Origin: UBA3839 sp902776985
GTDB lineage: Bacteria; Bacteroidota; Bacteroidia; Bacteroidales; Bacteroidaceae
Length of the DNA: 64,000 nt
NCBI GenBank assembly: GCA_902776985.1
Contig: CACYSD010000004.1
Coordinates: 1-64,000, forward strand
Direction: 5' to 3'
Part shown: in pieces, positions 1-7,458 of the stretch
How the letters are laid out: each line of letters begins with the position of its first letter
How positions within the stretch are numbered: position 1 is the first letter of the stretch
Notes under the pieces: generated by a model
Database searches by the model: none
The model's input: only the letters and a program-made list of their open reading frames with translations
What the model was told of the DNA's origin: nothing
Translations under genes and position numbers: made by a program

Positions 1-525
1 CGTCGGTATTGCGTATGCGGCTTGGCTATCGTAGAGTGAGGGGTATTGAATGTAAAGCACAGAAGGATCTTTGTCATGTGGAACCTTTTGGGGCTCACCT
101 TTTTCATTAGCAATATCGTTGTCTGTGAGAACAGTAACTTCAAGTCCCAATTCGGCCAGTTTGGCAGCAAGCTCGTCCTTGAACTCACCAAACAGGAAGT
201 CCTGTCCTTTCTCTCGAAGATTATGTATTTGCGTATTACTGGTGCAGCTTGCACATGAGAGTTGCTTGACGTTCAGAAAATAGTCACGGCTCAATGCTAA
301 ATCAATATCTTCACTGAATCGATTGATAATATCCCAGCCTTTACTGAGACTCGTACCACCTTTGAACAACAGATATTCTGATACATTGGTGTGAAAAAGG
401 GCATACAACACTGCCGTTACCCACCAGTCCTTCTCAGCAGCAGCTTCATCAATTTGCCGTGCCTCGACCACACCTTGTATCATCGCCTTTCGCTCGTCGA
501 GCGAGAAATCAATCCATTTACTCAT
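1..525 (-). CDS. AbiEii-type nucleotidyltransferase toxin, C-terminus cut by window edge
   Basis: 175 codons are visible, from an ATG at 525 to the left edge with no stop. The translation has the signature of the AbiEii/DUF1814 nucleotidyltransferase family: KGGTSLSK (about residues 49-56) followed by SEDIDLAL, where the two acidic residues would bind metal. In the family, such enzymes are toxins that modify tRNA acceptor ends and are held in check by an AbiEi partner. The ATG overlaps the end of the upstream antitoxin gene by 4 bp (ATGA), so the pair is translationally coupled in the usual antitoxin-first order. Family members are usually about 250-300 residues, so roughly the last third lies outside the window. 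Family assignment is strong; activity is inferred. Confidence 0.85.
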   Translation of the reverse strand, partial: MSKWIDFSLDERKAMIQGVVEARQIDEAAAEKDWWVTAVLYALFHTNVSEYLLFKGGTSLSKGWDIINRFSEDIDLALSRDYFLNVKQLSCASCTSNTQIHNLREKGQDFLFGEFKDELAAKLAELGLEVTVLTDNDIANEKGEPQKVPHDKDPSVLYIQYPSLYDSQAAYAIPT

Positions 526-1121
526 TGCTTTATTCCTTTCTTTATAACTTGTCGCATCCATACAGGAGCCAACAATAAATCATTTTCTATGGTGTCAGTC
601 TCAGGAGTTTCCGTGAACAATTGTCCAATCCTCGCTTCAACATCCTGAGTGATGTTATGCTCACCAATGTTGCGTAATGCCTGTACCAATTCTGGCATCA
701 AACGTCCTCGGAATGCAAAGTTCTTAGGAGCCCCATGCTTCAGAGTCACTGTTCGATTTCCTAATTTCAATTTTCTCCCAGACCCAGTAGTCAGAAAAAT
801 AGTATTCATGGGTACTTGCGTTGAGAATCCTAAGCGATTAGCGGCTGTAGCTCCAGTTGGTATAACTTTTGCCTTATCTCGTTTAGCAATTTCTTTCACT
901 AATTCGTAAGCCGAAGGGTAAAGGATGCCAAAACGTGTCTTACGTGCCTTAACATACACTCCTTTGGCTATACGCGTAACCAATCCTTCTTTCTCAAATA
1001 TGGCGAGTAGCTTGGTGACGTACTCAACATCATATTGGGGAAAAGATGAAACAAAGAATATCTCGCCGAACTTACTGCGAGTAATCCTTTTCCTAATCTG
1101 CTGTACTACTGCATTCTCCAT
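522..1121 (-). CDS. AbiEi-type antitoxin (DUF6088 family)
   Basis: A 199-residue protein with an N-terminal winged-helix region (about residues 1-80, including GLVTRIAKGVYVKARK) and a C-terminal domain with PTGATAANRLG, the pattern of AbiEi/DUF6088 antitoxins. Family knowledge: these proteins bind inverted repeats in their own promoter and, with the C-terminal domain, neutralise the nucleotidyltransferase toxin. The stop codon overlaps the toxin start. A perfect 8-bp inverted repeat lies 20-50 bp upstream of the ATG, where an autoregulatory operator is expected. Length fits the family. The type IV toxin-antitoxin role is inferred from the pairing with the adjacent AbiEii gene. Confidence 0.85.
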   Translation of the reverse strand: MENAVVQQIRKRITRSKFGEIFFVSSFPQYDVEYVTKLLAIFEKEGLVTRIAKGVYVKARKTRFGILYPSAYELVKEIAKRDKAKVIPTGATAANRLGFSTQVPMNTIFLTTGSGRKLKLGNRTVTLKHGAPKNFAFRGRLMPELVQALRNIGEHNITQDVEARIGQLFTETPETDTIENDLLLAPVWMRQVIKKGIKQ

Positions 1122-1141
1122 TGATTTTGTATATAAATTAT

Positions 1142-1170
1142 GGTCGGAATGATAACAAATATTTCCGACC
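1142..1170. promoter_or_regulatory. Candidate AbiEi operator (8-bp inverted repeat)
   Basis: GGTCGGAA, a 13-bp spacer, then TTCCGACC: a perfect inverted repeat centred about 35 bp upstream of the antitoxin ATG. The A/T-rich spacer contains AATATTTG on the minus strand, close to the TAnnTTTG -7 consensus, so bound antitoxin could occlude the promoter. Studied AbiEi proteins repress through inverted repeats in this position; binding here is inferred. Confidence 0.55.
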
Positions 1171-1225
1171 GCAAAGATGCAAAAATTTTTTCATACCACA
1201 ATACTTTAAGAGTTGAAATTAAGTT

Positions 1226-1478
1226 TCATTGGCTAATTATAGCGTTTTTCTTGCTGTATATCCTATTCTTATTTCCGCCATGTGCCTCCAAGTATCCGAA
1301 CTCTGTGAGTTGGCGCAGGTATCGCTTGGCAGTGGTAGGATTGAAGCCGAAATGACTGACGATTGCTTCTGTCGTTATCTGGTCTTTATCGGCCACGAAT
1401 TCCAAAATATCGACCATTTTCCAGCTCTTTGTGTTGCTGGAGCAACTTCATCAATAGGTCTTTATTCTCCTGTGTCAT
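1226..1478 (-). pseudogene. Fic-family remnant, copy A (N-terminal codons joined out of frame to C-terminal winged helix)
   Basis: From the ATG at 1478 the reading begins MTQENKDLLMKLLQQHKEL, which I recognise as the start of a widespread Bacteroidetes Fic-family protein. It then runs into ENGRYFGIRGR and a stop. In the frame displaced by one base, an ATG at 1417 opens 63 residues (MVDILEFVADKDQ ... AKRYLRQLTEFGYLEAH) that look like a C-terminal winged helix of such proteins. The catalytic HxFx(D/E)GNGR core is absent. The simplest reading is a large internal deletion of a Fic gene. Compared with copy B it lacks a further 30 bp (10 codons). A two-ORF functional product is possible but less likely. 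Confidence 0.55.
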
Positions 1479-1479
1479 A

Positions 1480-1700
1480 TCTCGTCTAACTTTATTTCTA
1501 TAACTTTTTTATTTCGTTCTTATTTCATGACTCCGTAGATCCGTGACTCCTTGACTCCGTAGATCCGTGACTCCATCTTACGTCTTCCTTCTAACATCTT
1601 ACATCTCTTTAGTATGGAAAACTCGGAAATGTTACATAATTGTTTCTGGCACAATTGTTATGGGTTACGAATCAAAGAACCTGTCCCTGATGATTCTGAT
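1480..1700. repeat. Cassette-flank repeat, copy 1
   Basis: First of three related segments (others at 1974-2152 and 3180-3406). It shares the leader ending in GACGAGAT just before a start codon, a T-rich stretch, and the tail running from ACATCTTACATCT through GAAATGTTACATAATTG, TGGCACAATTGTTATGG and AACCTGTCCCTGATGATTCT. This copy differs in the middle, where GACTCC/TAGATCCGT units are repeated between 1532 and 1575. The tail carries an AATTGT/ACAATT inverted repeat. Confidence 0.75.
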
Positions 1701-1710
1701 GATTCCTGTT

Positions 1711-1975
1711 TCATTTCTTTGTATACGTCCTATTCTTATTTCCGCCATGTGCCTCCAAGTATCCGAACTCTGTGAGCTGGCGCAGATAGCGCTTGGCAGT
1801 GGTAGGATTGAAGCCGAAATGACTGACGATTGCTTCTGTCGTTATCTGGTCTTTATCGGCCACGAATTCCAAAATATCGACCATTTTCCTTGTCGAAGTC
1901 TATCTGCTCCGAAATACCCAGCTCTTTGTGTTGCTGGAGCAACTTCATCAATAGGTCTTTATTCTCCTGTGTCAT
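1711..1975 (-). pseudogene. Fic-family remnant, copy B
   Basis: A second version of copy A. The ATG at 1975 begins the same MTQENKDLL segment but continues for ten more residues (GISEQIDFDK) before entering the same out-of-frame join and stopping. The displaced winged-helix frame opens at an ATG at 1884 and ends at 1711 (57 residues). Both copies have the same one-base frame offset, so the internal deletion came before the duplication, and the 30-bp in-frame difference arose later. No Fic catalytic motif is left. Whether the short ORFs are translated cannot be judged from sequence. Confidence 0.55.
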
Positions 1976-2152
1976 ATCTCGTCTTCTTTTATTTCTATAA
2001 CGTTTTTATCCGTCTTTTATTCTAGCACCTAATGTCTAACATCTGAGGTCATAAACCTTGAACCCTGAACCTTGAACCATAAGTGCCATCTTCCTTCTTC
2101 CTTCTAACATCTTACATCTCTTTAGTATGGAAAACACGAAAATGTTACATAC
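1974..2152. repeat. Cassette-flank repeat, copy 2
   Basis: Almost identical to 3180-3355: the shared stretch runs from the start-codon leader through TTTATCCGTCTTTTATTC, a 7-bp tandem (AACCTTG, AACCCTG, AACCTTG, AACCATA at 2054-2081) and ACATCTTACATCT to GTTACAT. It then passes directly into the 3' end of the RhuM gene, whose stop it overlaps. Confidence 0.75.
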
Positions 2153-3182
2153 CACCCTTGCTGCCTTTCTTCTTGGTTTTCTTCTCAATGAGTTTGATAG
2201 ACTCTAGATAATCCTGTTCTACTGGCGACAATGTCTTCACTTGGAATTTCCTGTACTCAATTAAAGCCTTATCCATTGCTTCCTCATGAGATACAGAACC
2301 TGCCCCTATTAATAATTCATCGCCATTGGCAGACAAGATGTTGTCTAACTGACGAACATAGTCTTCCATATACATAGGTCGATGACGAAGGGCCTGAGTC
2401 TCTGCAAAGTCAAAATATCCAGAAACGATGTTATTCAATATCTTTAGTTCCTCAGCCGTGAGATAATTCTTTGCTATCTTAATATCGTTAATGCAAGGCA
2501 ATTCACCTTTGAACGATGTCAATCCCATAAAAGGTTTGTCAGCATCCGCACGATCATAAATCACCTCTGCAGCCGTATGTCCGTGAGCTGCATAGTGCAG
2601 TTTGTTCTGCACCATCTTAAAGAACAGTTTCGAAGCATCCGTGCGAGGGTCATAATCAACACTGGTAGCATAGAGGTCAAGCACCTGTCTGTACATCACC
2701 TTCTCAGATGAACGGATGTCACGGATACGATCCAACAACTCCTTCCAGTAGCCCCCACCACCAAGATTCTTCAGTCGCTCATCGTCCATCGTGAAGCCCT
2801 TGATGATGTATTCCGCCAGCCGCTCTGTAGCCCACTGACGGAAGCGTGTGCCCACAATAGACTTCACGCGATAACCTACAGAAATGATTACATCGAGGTT
2901 ATAGAGTGTCACTTCTTGACTCTGTGTCTTCCCTTCTACAGCACCATGTTGAGTGGTATGTCGGAATTTCCGACATACCTTCTCTCTTTCCAATTCTCCT
3001 TCCTTGAAGATGTTAGAGATGTGTTCTGTTATCGTTGATCTGCCCTTACCATACAGCTGAGCAATTTGTTCCTGTGTCAGCCATACCGTTTTCTCCTCCA
3101 ACCTGACATCGAGCCTTATTTTACCATCCTCTGACTGATAGATGATAATCTCTCCTTTGTTTTTTCCTATTTCTTCTTTCAT
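2145..3182 (-). CDS. rhuM: RhuM family protein
   Basis: A 345-residue protein matching the RhuM family, which was named from a Salmonella pathogenicity island and is common in accessory islands. The N-terminus (about residues 8-60) carries the family pattern IIIYQSEDGKIRLDVRLEE and VWLTQEQIAQLYGKGRSTIT, a helix-turn-helix-like segment. The middle has TLYNLDVIISVGYRVKS and GTRFRQWATERL, also diagnostic. The C-terminal half resembles the Fic/DOC-related part of this family, without an intact HPFxxGNGR motif. The ATG at 3182 is preceded by the same GACGAGAT leader as the Fic remnants. The biochemical role of RhuM is not established; a toxin or defence-associated role is inferred from context. 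Confidence 0.85.
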   Translation of the reverse strand: MKEEIGKNKGEIIIYQSEDGKIRLDVRLEEKTVWLTQEQIAQLYGKGRSTITEHISNIFKEGELEREKVCRKFRHTTQHGAVEGKTQSQEVTLYNLDVIISVGYRVKSIVGTRFRQWATERLAEYIIKGFTMDDERLKNLGGGGYWKELLDRIRDIRSSEKVMYRQVLDLYATSVDYDPRTDASKLFFKMVQNKLHYAAHGHTAAEVIYDRADADKPFMGLTSFKGELPCINDIKIAKNYLTAEELKILNNIVSGYFDFAETQALRHRPMYMEDYVRQLDNILSANGDELLIGAGSVSHEEAMDKALIEYRKFQVKTLSPVEQDYLESIKLIEKKTKKKGSKGGM

Positions 3183-3406
3183 ATCTCGTCTTACTTTATT
3201 TCTATAAAGTTTTTATCCGTCTTTTATTCTAGCGCCTAATGTCTAACATCTGAGGTCATAAACCTTGAACCCTGAACCTTGAACCATAAGTGCCATCTTC
3301 CTTCTAACATCTTACATCTTATTGTATAGAAAACGCGGAAATGTTACATAATTGTGTCTGGCACAATTGTTATGGGTTACGAATCAAAGAACCTGTCCCT
3401 GATGAT
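3180..3406. repeat. Cassette-flank repeat, copy 3
   Basis: Full-length copy covering nearly the whole gap between RhuM and the upstream membrane-protein gene. It contains the leader, the T-rich stretch, the 7-bp AACCTTG tandem, the ACATCTTACATCT block, an inverted repeat TAATTGTG-TCTGG-CACAATT and the terminal AACCTGTCCCTGATGATTCT. It aligns with parts of 1480-1700 and 1974-2152. The rest of the gap to 3462 shows nothing further. Confidence 0.75.
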
Positions 3407-3462
3407 TCTCCATAATACACAATGATTAGACCTTTATTCTTCGAACGGATATATTGTAAAGA

Positions 3463-4137
3463 TTATGATGGATTATTCTTTGATGACTGATTTTGATTCA
3501 AACTTATTCTATAAAGAGACTTTTGTATTGTCTGTTCATCTTCACCATTAGAACTGAGAGATTCAGCTATCTCAGCAAGAGGCTCCATAACGTTTACCGA
3601 ACCATTTGCCAAGAATTCTCTAATACTCATTTTTATATCTATCGAATACTTATCGTTATAAGTTCCTGTTAATACAATTTTCTCATTTTCATTCTTATTT
3701 ATCCATTCCGTTATGCTTTCTGTCGATTGCCATTCCTTTTTATCTATATTTGTCCATTCTAATTGGCTTTGTTCTTTTGGGATCAACAAGAAATAAATAT
3801 TTGCTCCAGGACTCAACATAAGTTTCTTGTTTTGCAACTCTATCAATAATTCCGTTAAAGATCGGTATGGATTAGTAACAATCGGATTTCCCTCAAATTT
3901 TAGTTGTATGTTATAGGCTAAACTCCTTCCAACATTTTGTATTTTGAAGAAATAGCAATTATGCCATTCAATGATACTGCAATCAATCCTTGCACGTGTA
4001 TCTTCTTCTCTTTGTCTTTTAAGTTCAGATAATTGATAACGGTTCTGGCAAACTGTTACAACAGTTACTATTGCTAGTAGCAATGTCCCGATAGCAGTTA
4101 ATGCATTCCAGTCAAAACAACATAATATCGTATTCAT
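3463..4137 (-). CDS. Hypothetical membrane-anchored protein
   Basis: Not recognised as a named family. I prefer the ATG at 4137 (224 residues, MNTILCCFDWNAL); an ATG at 4167 would add ten residues. One hydrophobic segment (roughly residues 9-30, ALTAIGTLLLAIVTVVTV) is followed by a charged linker (ELKRQREEDTRARID) and a soluble domain of alternating strands, with phrases such as FFKIQNVGRSLAYNIQLKF and IVLTGTYNDKYSIDIKM, consistent with a beta-sandwich. This N-anchor plus sandwich layout is common among small uncharacterised proteins in defence islands. It lies 38 bp downstream of the Mrr-like gene on the same strand. A role in sensing or anchoring is only a guess. Confidence 0.6.
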   Translation of the reverse strand: MNTILCCFDWNALTAIGTLLLAIVTVVTVCQNRYQLSELKRQREEDTRARIDCSIIEWHNCYFFKIQNVGRSLAYNIQLKFEGNPIVTNPYRSLTELLIELQNKKLMLSPGANIYFLLIPKEQSQLEWTNIDKKEWQSTESITEWINKNENEKIVLTGTYNDKYSIDIKMSIREFLANGSVNVMEPLAEIAESLSSNGEDEQTIQKSLYRISLNQNQSSKNNPS

Positions 4138-4175
4138 TTCATAACCAATTAAATGTTTTCTAACCAATCATGTTT

Positions 4176-5075
4176 TTACTCATTATTACCTAAAAAAGAA
4201 ATCCGCTTTAGTGGCAGCATATTCTTGTCATCATCTGTCATCTTGTCGTAATACTCCTGCCACATTTCAATAAACTCGTCACCGTCAATCAGACGGAGGA
4301 ACTTGTCATTTCCTGAAGCAGCATTACGGGCATCGGCAGAATATGTGCCACTTGTAACGAACAAGGCTATGTCGCCAGCCTTTAGTACTCCAGACAATGC
4401 ACGAACTTCTGAGGCTCCAATGGCTGTGTCGGGCTTATGCTTTACTTGTACTTTAATGCGTGGCGTTTGTGCGCCCAGCGGATCTAAGTAGGCAATAATA
4501 TCAATGCCGCCATCTTTTCCTTTGGGAGCGACAAAAGGAGTGTGATAACCCATAGCACGAAGCAATGCTGCCACTAAGTCTTGAAACTCGTAGGGGCTTT
4601 TTGAAACTATGTAGCGTTTAATACCCTCTCTTGCATCAGACTCTAATAAATCAAGATTCATTGAGTTGTCTTTCTCTGCGGTTTCATCCGTAGGCTCATC
4701 ATCTGGTCCAACTTCAATATCACGCAGTTTTTTCCATTCTATGTAGGCGGCTCTTGCCAAGTTCATTACATCTTCAGGGCTTTTCTTTAGAACTTTTTCT
4801 CCCTCTGGTGTAATATACCAAGTCCCGTTTTTCTTCACTATGAAGCCAGCCTTCTGATAGTCTATAGAATAGAACTGAAAACTATTAGTCCAACGAATAT
4901 ACTGCATCTTTCCCGCAGGTTCTCGTTCCCAATCAGTAAGTGCAACATTTTCGTTGACGAAAGGATATATCTCTTTTGCAGGAATGCTTCCACCACGATG
5001 AACCATTTCTTTCATTACTGCATACAACGTTTTGGTTGCACAGGCTTTTGTTCTGCTAAATTGTTCTTTTGCCAT
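4176..5075 (-). CDS. Mrr-type restriction endonuclease with N-terminal winged helix
   Basis: A 299-residue protein in two parts. Residues about 1-115 form an Mrr_N-like winged helix ending in GTWYITPEGEKVL. Residues about 150-270 form an Mrr_cat nuclease domain: YEFQDLVAALLRAMGY, then GKDGGIDIIAYLDP and IKVQVKH, giving the D ... QxK core of a PD-(D/E)XK nuclease. Family members cut DNA, often methylated DNA. The start lies 13 bp after the stop of the methylase-DUF262-HNH fusion, so the two are probably co-transcribed. Catalytic residues look intact. It may restrict DNA in concert with the fusion's methylation or act as a separate type IV enzyme. Confidence 0.85.
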   Translation of the reverse strand: MAKEQFSRTKACATKTLYAVMKEMVHRGGSIPAKEIYPFVNENVALTDWEREPAGKMQYIRWTNSFQFYSIDYQKAGFIVKKNGTWYITPEGEKVLKKSPEDVMNLARAAYIEWKKLRDIEVGPDDEPTDETAEKDNSMNLDLLESDAREGIKRYIVSKSPYEFQDLVAALLRAMGYHTPFVAPKGKDGGIDIIAYLDPLGAQTPRIKVQVKHKPDTAIGASEVRALSGVLKAGDIALFVTSGTYSADARNAASGNDKFLRLIDGDEFIEMWQEYYDKMTDDDKNMLPLKRISFLGNNE

Positions 5076-5088
5076 ATCTCATCTGCTT

Positions 5089-7338
5089 TTACCTATTCCC
5101 TTTAGCTCTGTTATGTGTCTTGCAAAGCATCTGGCAATTCGCTATATCCGTGCTGCCGCCCTTGCTCCAGGCCGTCACATGGTCGGCATCCATTTCGTTG
5201 AACTTGTAAATCTTGGTGCGCACATTGTCGTGTCCTTTGGCACACTCTGGGCAGTTACTAACACCCTGCTCTTTAGCCTTGTTTGTCTGACGAGCATACA
5301 CTGTTTTCTTCACGCTTTCCTCAAAGATACGGATATTAAGTAGGCTCTGCTCTATTTCTCCACCGAGCACATATTCAAAGATTCCGCGCTTGTTTGTTAC
5401 GTATTCGTCAGCATATAGTTCGTTTACTCTCTGTTGCAACTTGGCAGGGTTGTATGAATTGGAGTGATACTTCTCATAAAAGGCTCCCCATTCCAAACCT
5501 CTCATTTCATCTTTTGTCTCGCCGAACAACGTTTTAGCCCATTCTATTACAGTGTCAAAATAGGTCTGCAATTCCTCAATACTATTTTCGTAACGATGCC
5601 GGCTCATGTAGCCGCCAACGTTTTCTTCTCCTTTTGCCACCCATGCAAGTGCCGCATGAAGAATGTCCTGACGGTTGGCATTGCCTTTGATGTAGCAGCC
5701 CCACTTCTGCAATTGCGGACTACGAGAGTTGCTATATACTTTCTTAGCTTCTGTCACAAATGGGCCGCTATACGTGGCATTGAGAAGTTCCTGCTTGTTC
5801 AATGGCACACCAGCAATGTTGATGGTTTCAAACCATTCTTTGATTTCCTTTTCCGTACCATTGCAAACATAGACAAGCAATCTATAGGAGTTTATCTTCT
5901 CTTGTTCCTCTTTGGTCAGTCCCGTAAAGTATTGTTCCATCCCGAATTTGTCTTTAATGGCAAACTTCCCTGTAACGAAACGTCCTATACTTGTTATACG
6001 TTGTTGTCCGTCCAGAATCTCATATTTTCCTTCTTCGGGTTCGTTGAAATAGATGAGGCCAATAGGATAACCTTTCAGCATACTGTCAATGACAGCCATT
6101 TCCTTCTTGCCTTCGTTTTCTGCATAGAGGTAATTACGCTGATACTCTGGTTGGATAGTCAGTTTGCCAGACCACCCAAACAAGCCTTTGCCTTCCAACT
6201 GATTGTAAACAAAGCCCTCACAAATCTCTTTGACCGTAAGGATTATTATTCTTGCGTATGGCTTTTGCGGGATTCCGTTCTCGTCAATATAATAGAGTTG
6301 CCCATCCCTAAGGCTGTTATTCAACTTTTTCAATTCACGTGGATATGGCTTAAGACCAAGTTCTTTACCAGAATCGCCCTCGGCAATGCCTATGATTTCA
6401 AATTGTTCTGGGCAATATTTATCCAAGAAAGTTTTGGGAACTCCCATTTTGCCATTGTAATCAATGGGGATAGCATCTGTAAATGGAATGTCTATAGCAT
6501 CGTAATTTTCGTATTGCCTGTAGCCTTTGCCTTTTACTTCTTTGTGCTTTGAGTAGATGATGTTGTCTTCCATTGTCATTAGTGGAAGAGGCTCATGTCT
6601 GCGTCCGTGGTCAATGTTAGTAAACCATACAACGCCAGAAACTCTTATCATTCCCTCTATATGGTTGCCAGCTGTTGCAATATCTTGATAGTTGCTGATG
6701 AAATGTGCCGCACCTCCTGTAAATCCTAAACCAAGCCAGATTTTGTTTTCTTTGATATACGGAAATATCTCTTTGTATGAAACGGCATTGACATTGCCAA
6801 TGATAACAAACTTCTTGTTTGCCTCCATAATCCAAGTAAAGAATTCTCGGAAAAGCGAGAAAGGCGGATTGGTAATGATGATGTCGGCATCATCGCGTAA
6901 GGCTTTCACCTCATCACTACGGAAGTCACCGTCACCATTGAGATATGACCACTGCAAATCGTTGATGTTGAAACGCCCATCGCCGTTTATATCCTCATCA
7001 AGTACGAATATCTTTCCATGTGTACGGCTCTTGTCTGCATCGTAATAAGGACTTTCTGTTTCAAACAATGTTGGCTGCCAGTCCTTTATCTTCTTTGAAT
7101 CAACGGCATAACTTGTACTTATCAGCTTTTTCAACCCAAAGGCTTCAAAGTTCTGAGCAAAGAACTTGGTGAAGTTGCTCCACTCTGGGTCATCACAAGG
7201 CAGCAGCACCGTCTTACCGCGAAACACATTAGGGTCATATTCCAGATAGGCGTTTATCTCCTTCTGGATGTCGGAGTATTGTGTATAGAACTCATCGTTC
7301 TTCGCCGTCTTCGCATTTGCTAAGTTCGTATTTGCCAT
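5089..7338 (-). CDS. Fusion: EcoRI-type adenine methylase + DUF262 + HNH nuclease
   Basis: From the ATG at 7338 the product is 749 residues (an ATG at 7443 would add 35 residues of poor quality). Residues 1-365 resemble the EcoRI-type adenine methylase family: AKNDEFYTQ near the N-terminus, catalytic motif IV NPPF at 157-160, and a C-terminal YARIIIL. From about 366 a DUF262 (GmrSD/ParB-like nucleotide-binding) domain begins, with IQPEYQR (395-401) and LDGQQRITS (442-450). Residues about 690-749 are a zinc-bearing HNH motif: CPEC, then DADHVTAW, NCQMLC and KTHNRAKGNR. Thus one chain carries a modification domain, a GmrSD-like domain and a nuclease. The frame is continuous. An EF-hand-like DINGDGRFNIND occurs at 116-127. 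Its partner appears to be the adjacent Mrr-like gene. Confidence 0.85.
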   Translation of the reverse strand: MANTNLANAKTAKNDEFYTQYSDIQKEINAYLEYDPNVFRGKTVLLPCDDPEWSNFTKFFAQNFEAFGLKKLISTSYAVDSKKIKDWQPTLFETESPYYDADKSRTHGKIFVLDEDINGDGRFNINDLQWSYLNGDGDFRSDEVKALRDDADIIITNPPFSLFREFFTWIMEANKKFVIIGNVNAVSYKEIFPYIKENKIWLGLGFTGGAAHFISNYQDIATAGNHIEGMIRVSGVVWFTNIDHGRRHEPLPLMTMEDNIIYSKHKEVKGKGYRQYENYDAIDIPFTDAIPIDYNGKMGVPKTFLDKYCPEQFEIIGIAEGDSGKELGLKPYPRELKKLNNSLRDGQLYYIDENGIPQKPYARIIILTVKEICEGFVYNQLEGKGLFGWSGKLTIQPEYQRNYLYAENEGKKEMAVIDSMLKGYPIGLIYFNEPEEGKYEILDGQQRITSIGRFVTGKFAIKDKFGMEQYFTGLTKEEQEKINSYRLLVYVCNGTEKEIKEWFETINIAGVPLNKQELLNATYSGPFVTEAKKVYSNSRSPQLQKWGCYIKGNANRQDILHAALAWVAKGEENVGGYMSRHRYENSIEELQTYFDTVIEWAKTLFGETKDEMRGLEWGAFYEKYHSNSYNPAKLQQRVNELYADEYVTNKRGIFEYVLGGEIEQSLLNIRIFEESVKKTVYARQTNKAKEQGVSNCPECAKGHDNVRTKIYKFNEMDADHVTAWSKGGSTDIANCQMLCKTHNRAKGNR

Positions 7339-7458
7339 ATAATTTTCGTTTTTTCGTCTTACTTCTTTCCTAATGTTCGCTTTTATGTTAAAACTTAACT
7401 TGATCCTTGTTGTCATGTTAAAGAATTCGGAAATTCTTAACACGTTTTCGTTGCCGTG

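Noticed and set aside
1567..2025. 152-residue plus-strand ORF across the repeats
   Set aside because: It is the antisense of Fic remnant B and its flanks; the minus strand gives recognisable Fic segments, the plus strand nothing.
5464..6552. 362-residue plus-strand ORF
   Set aside because: Shadow of the methylase-DUF262-HNH gene; the minus frame has clear motifs.
7339..7443. 35 extra N-terminal residues on the methylase fusion
   Set aside because: The methylase family begins near MANTNLANAK, and the extra residues lack conservation-like features, so the ATG at 7338 was preferred.
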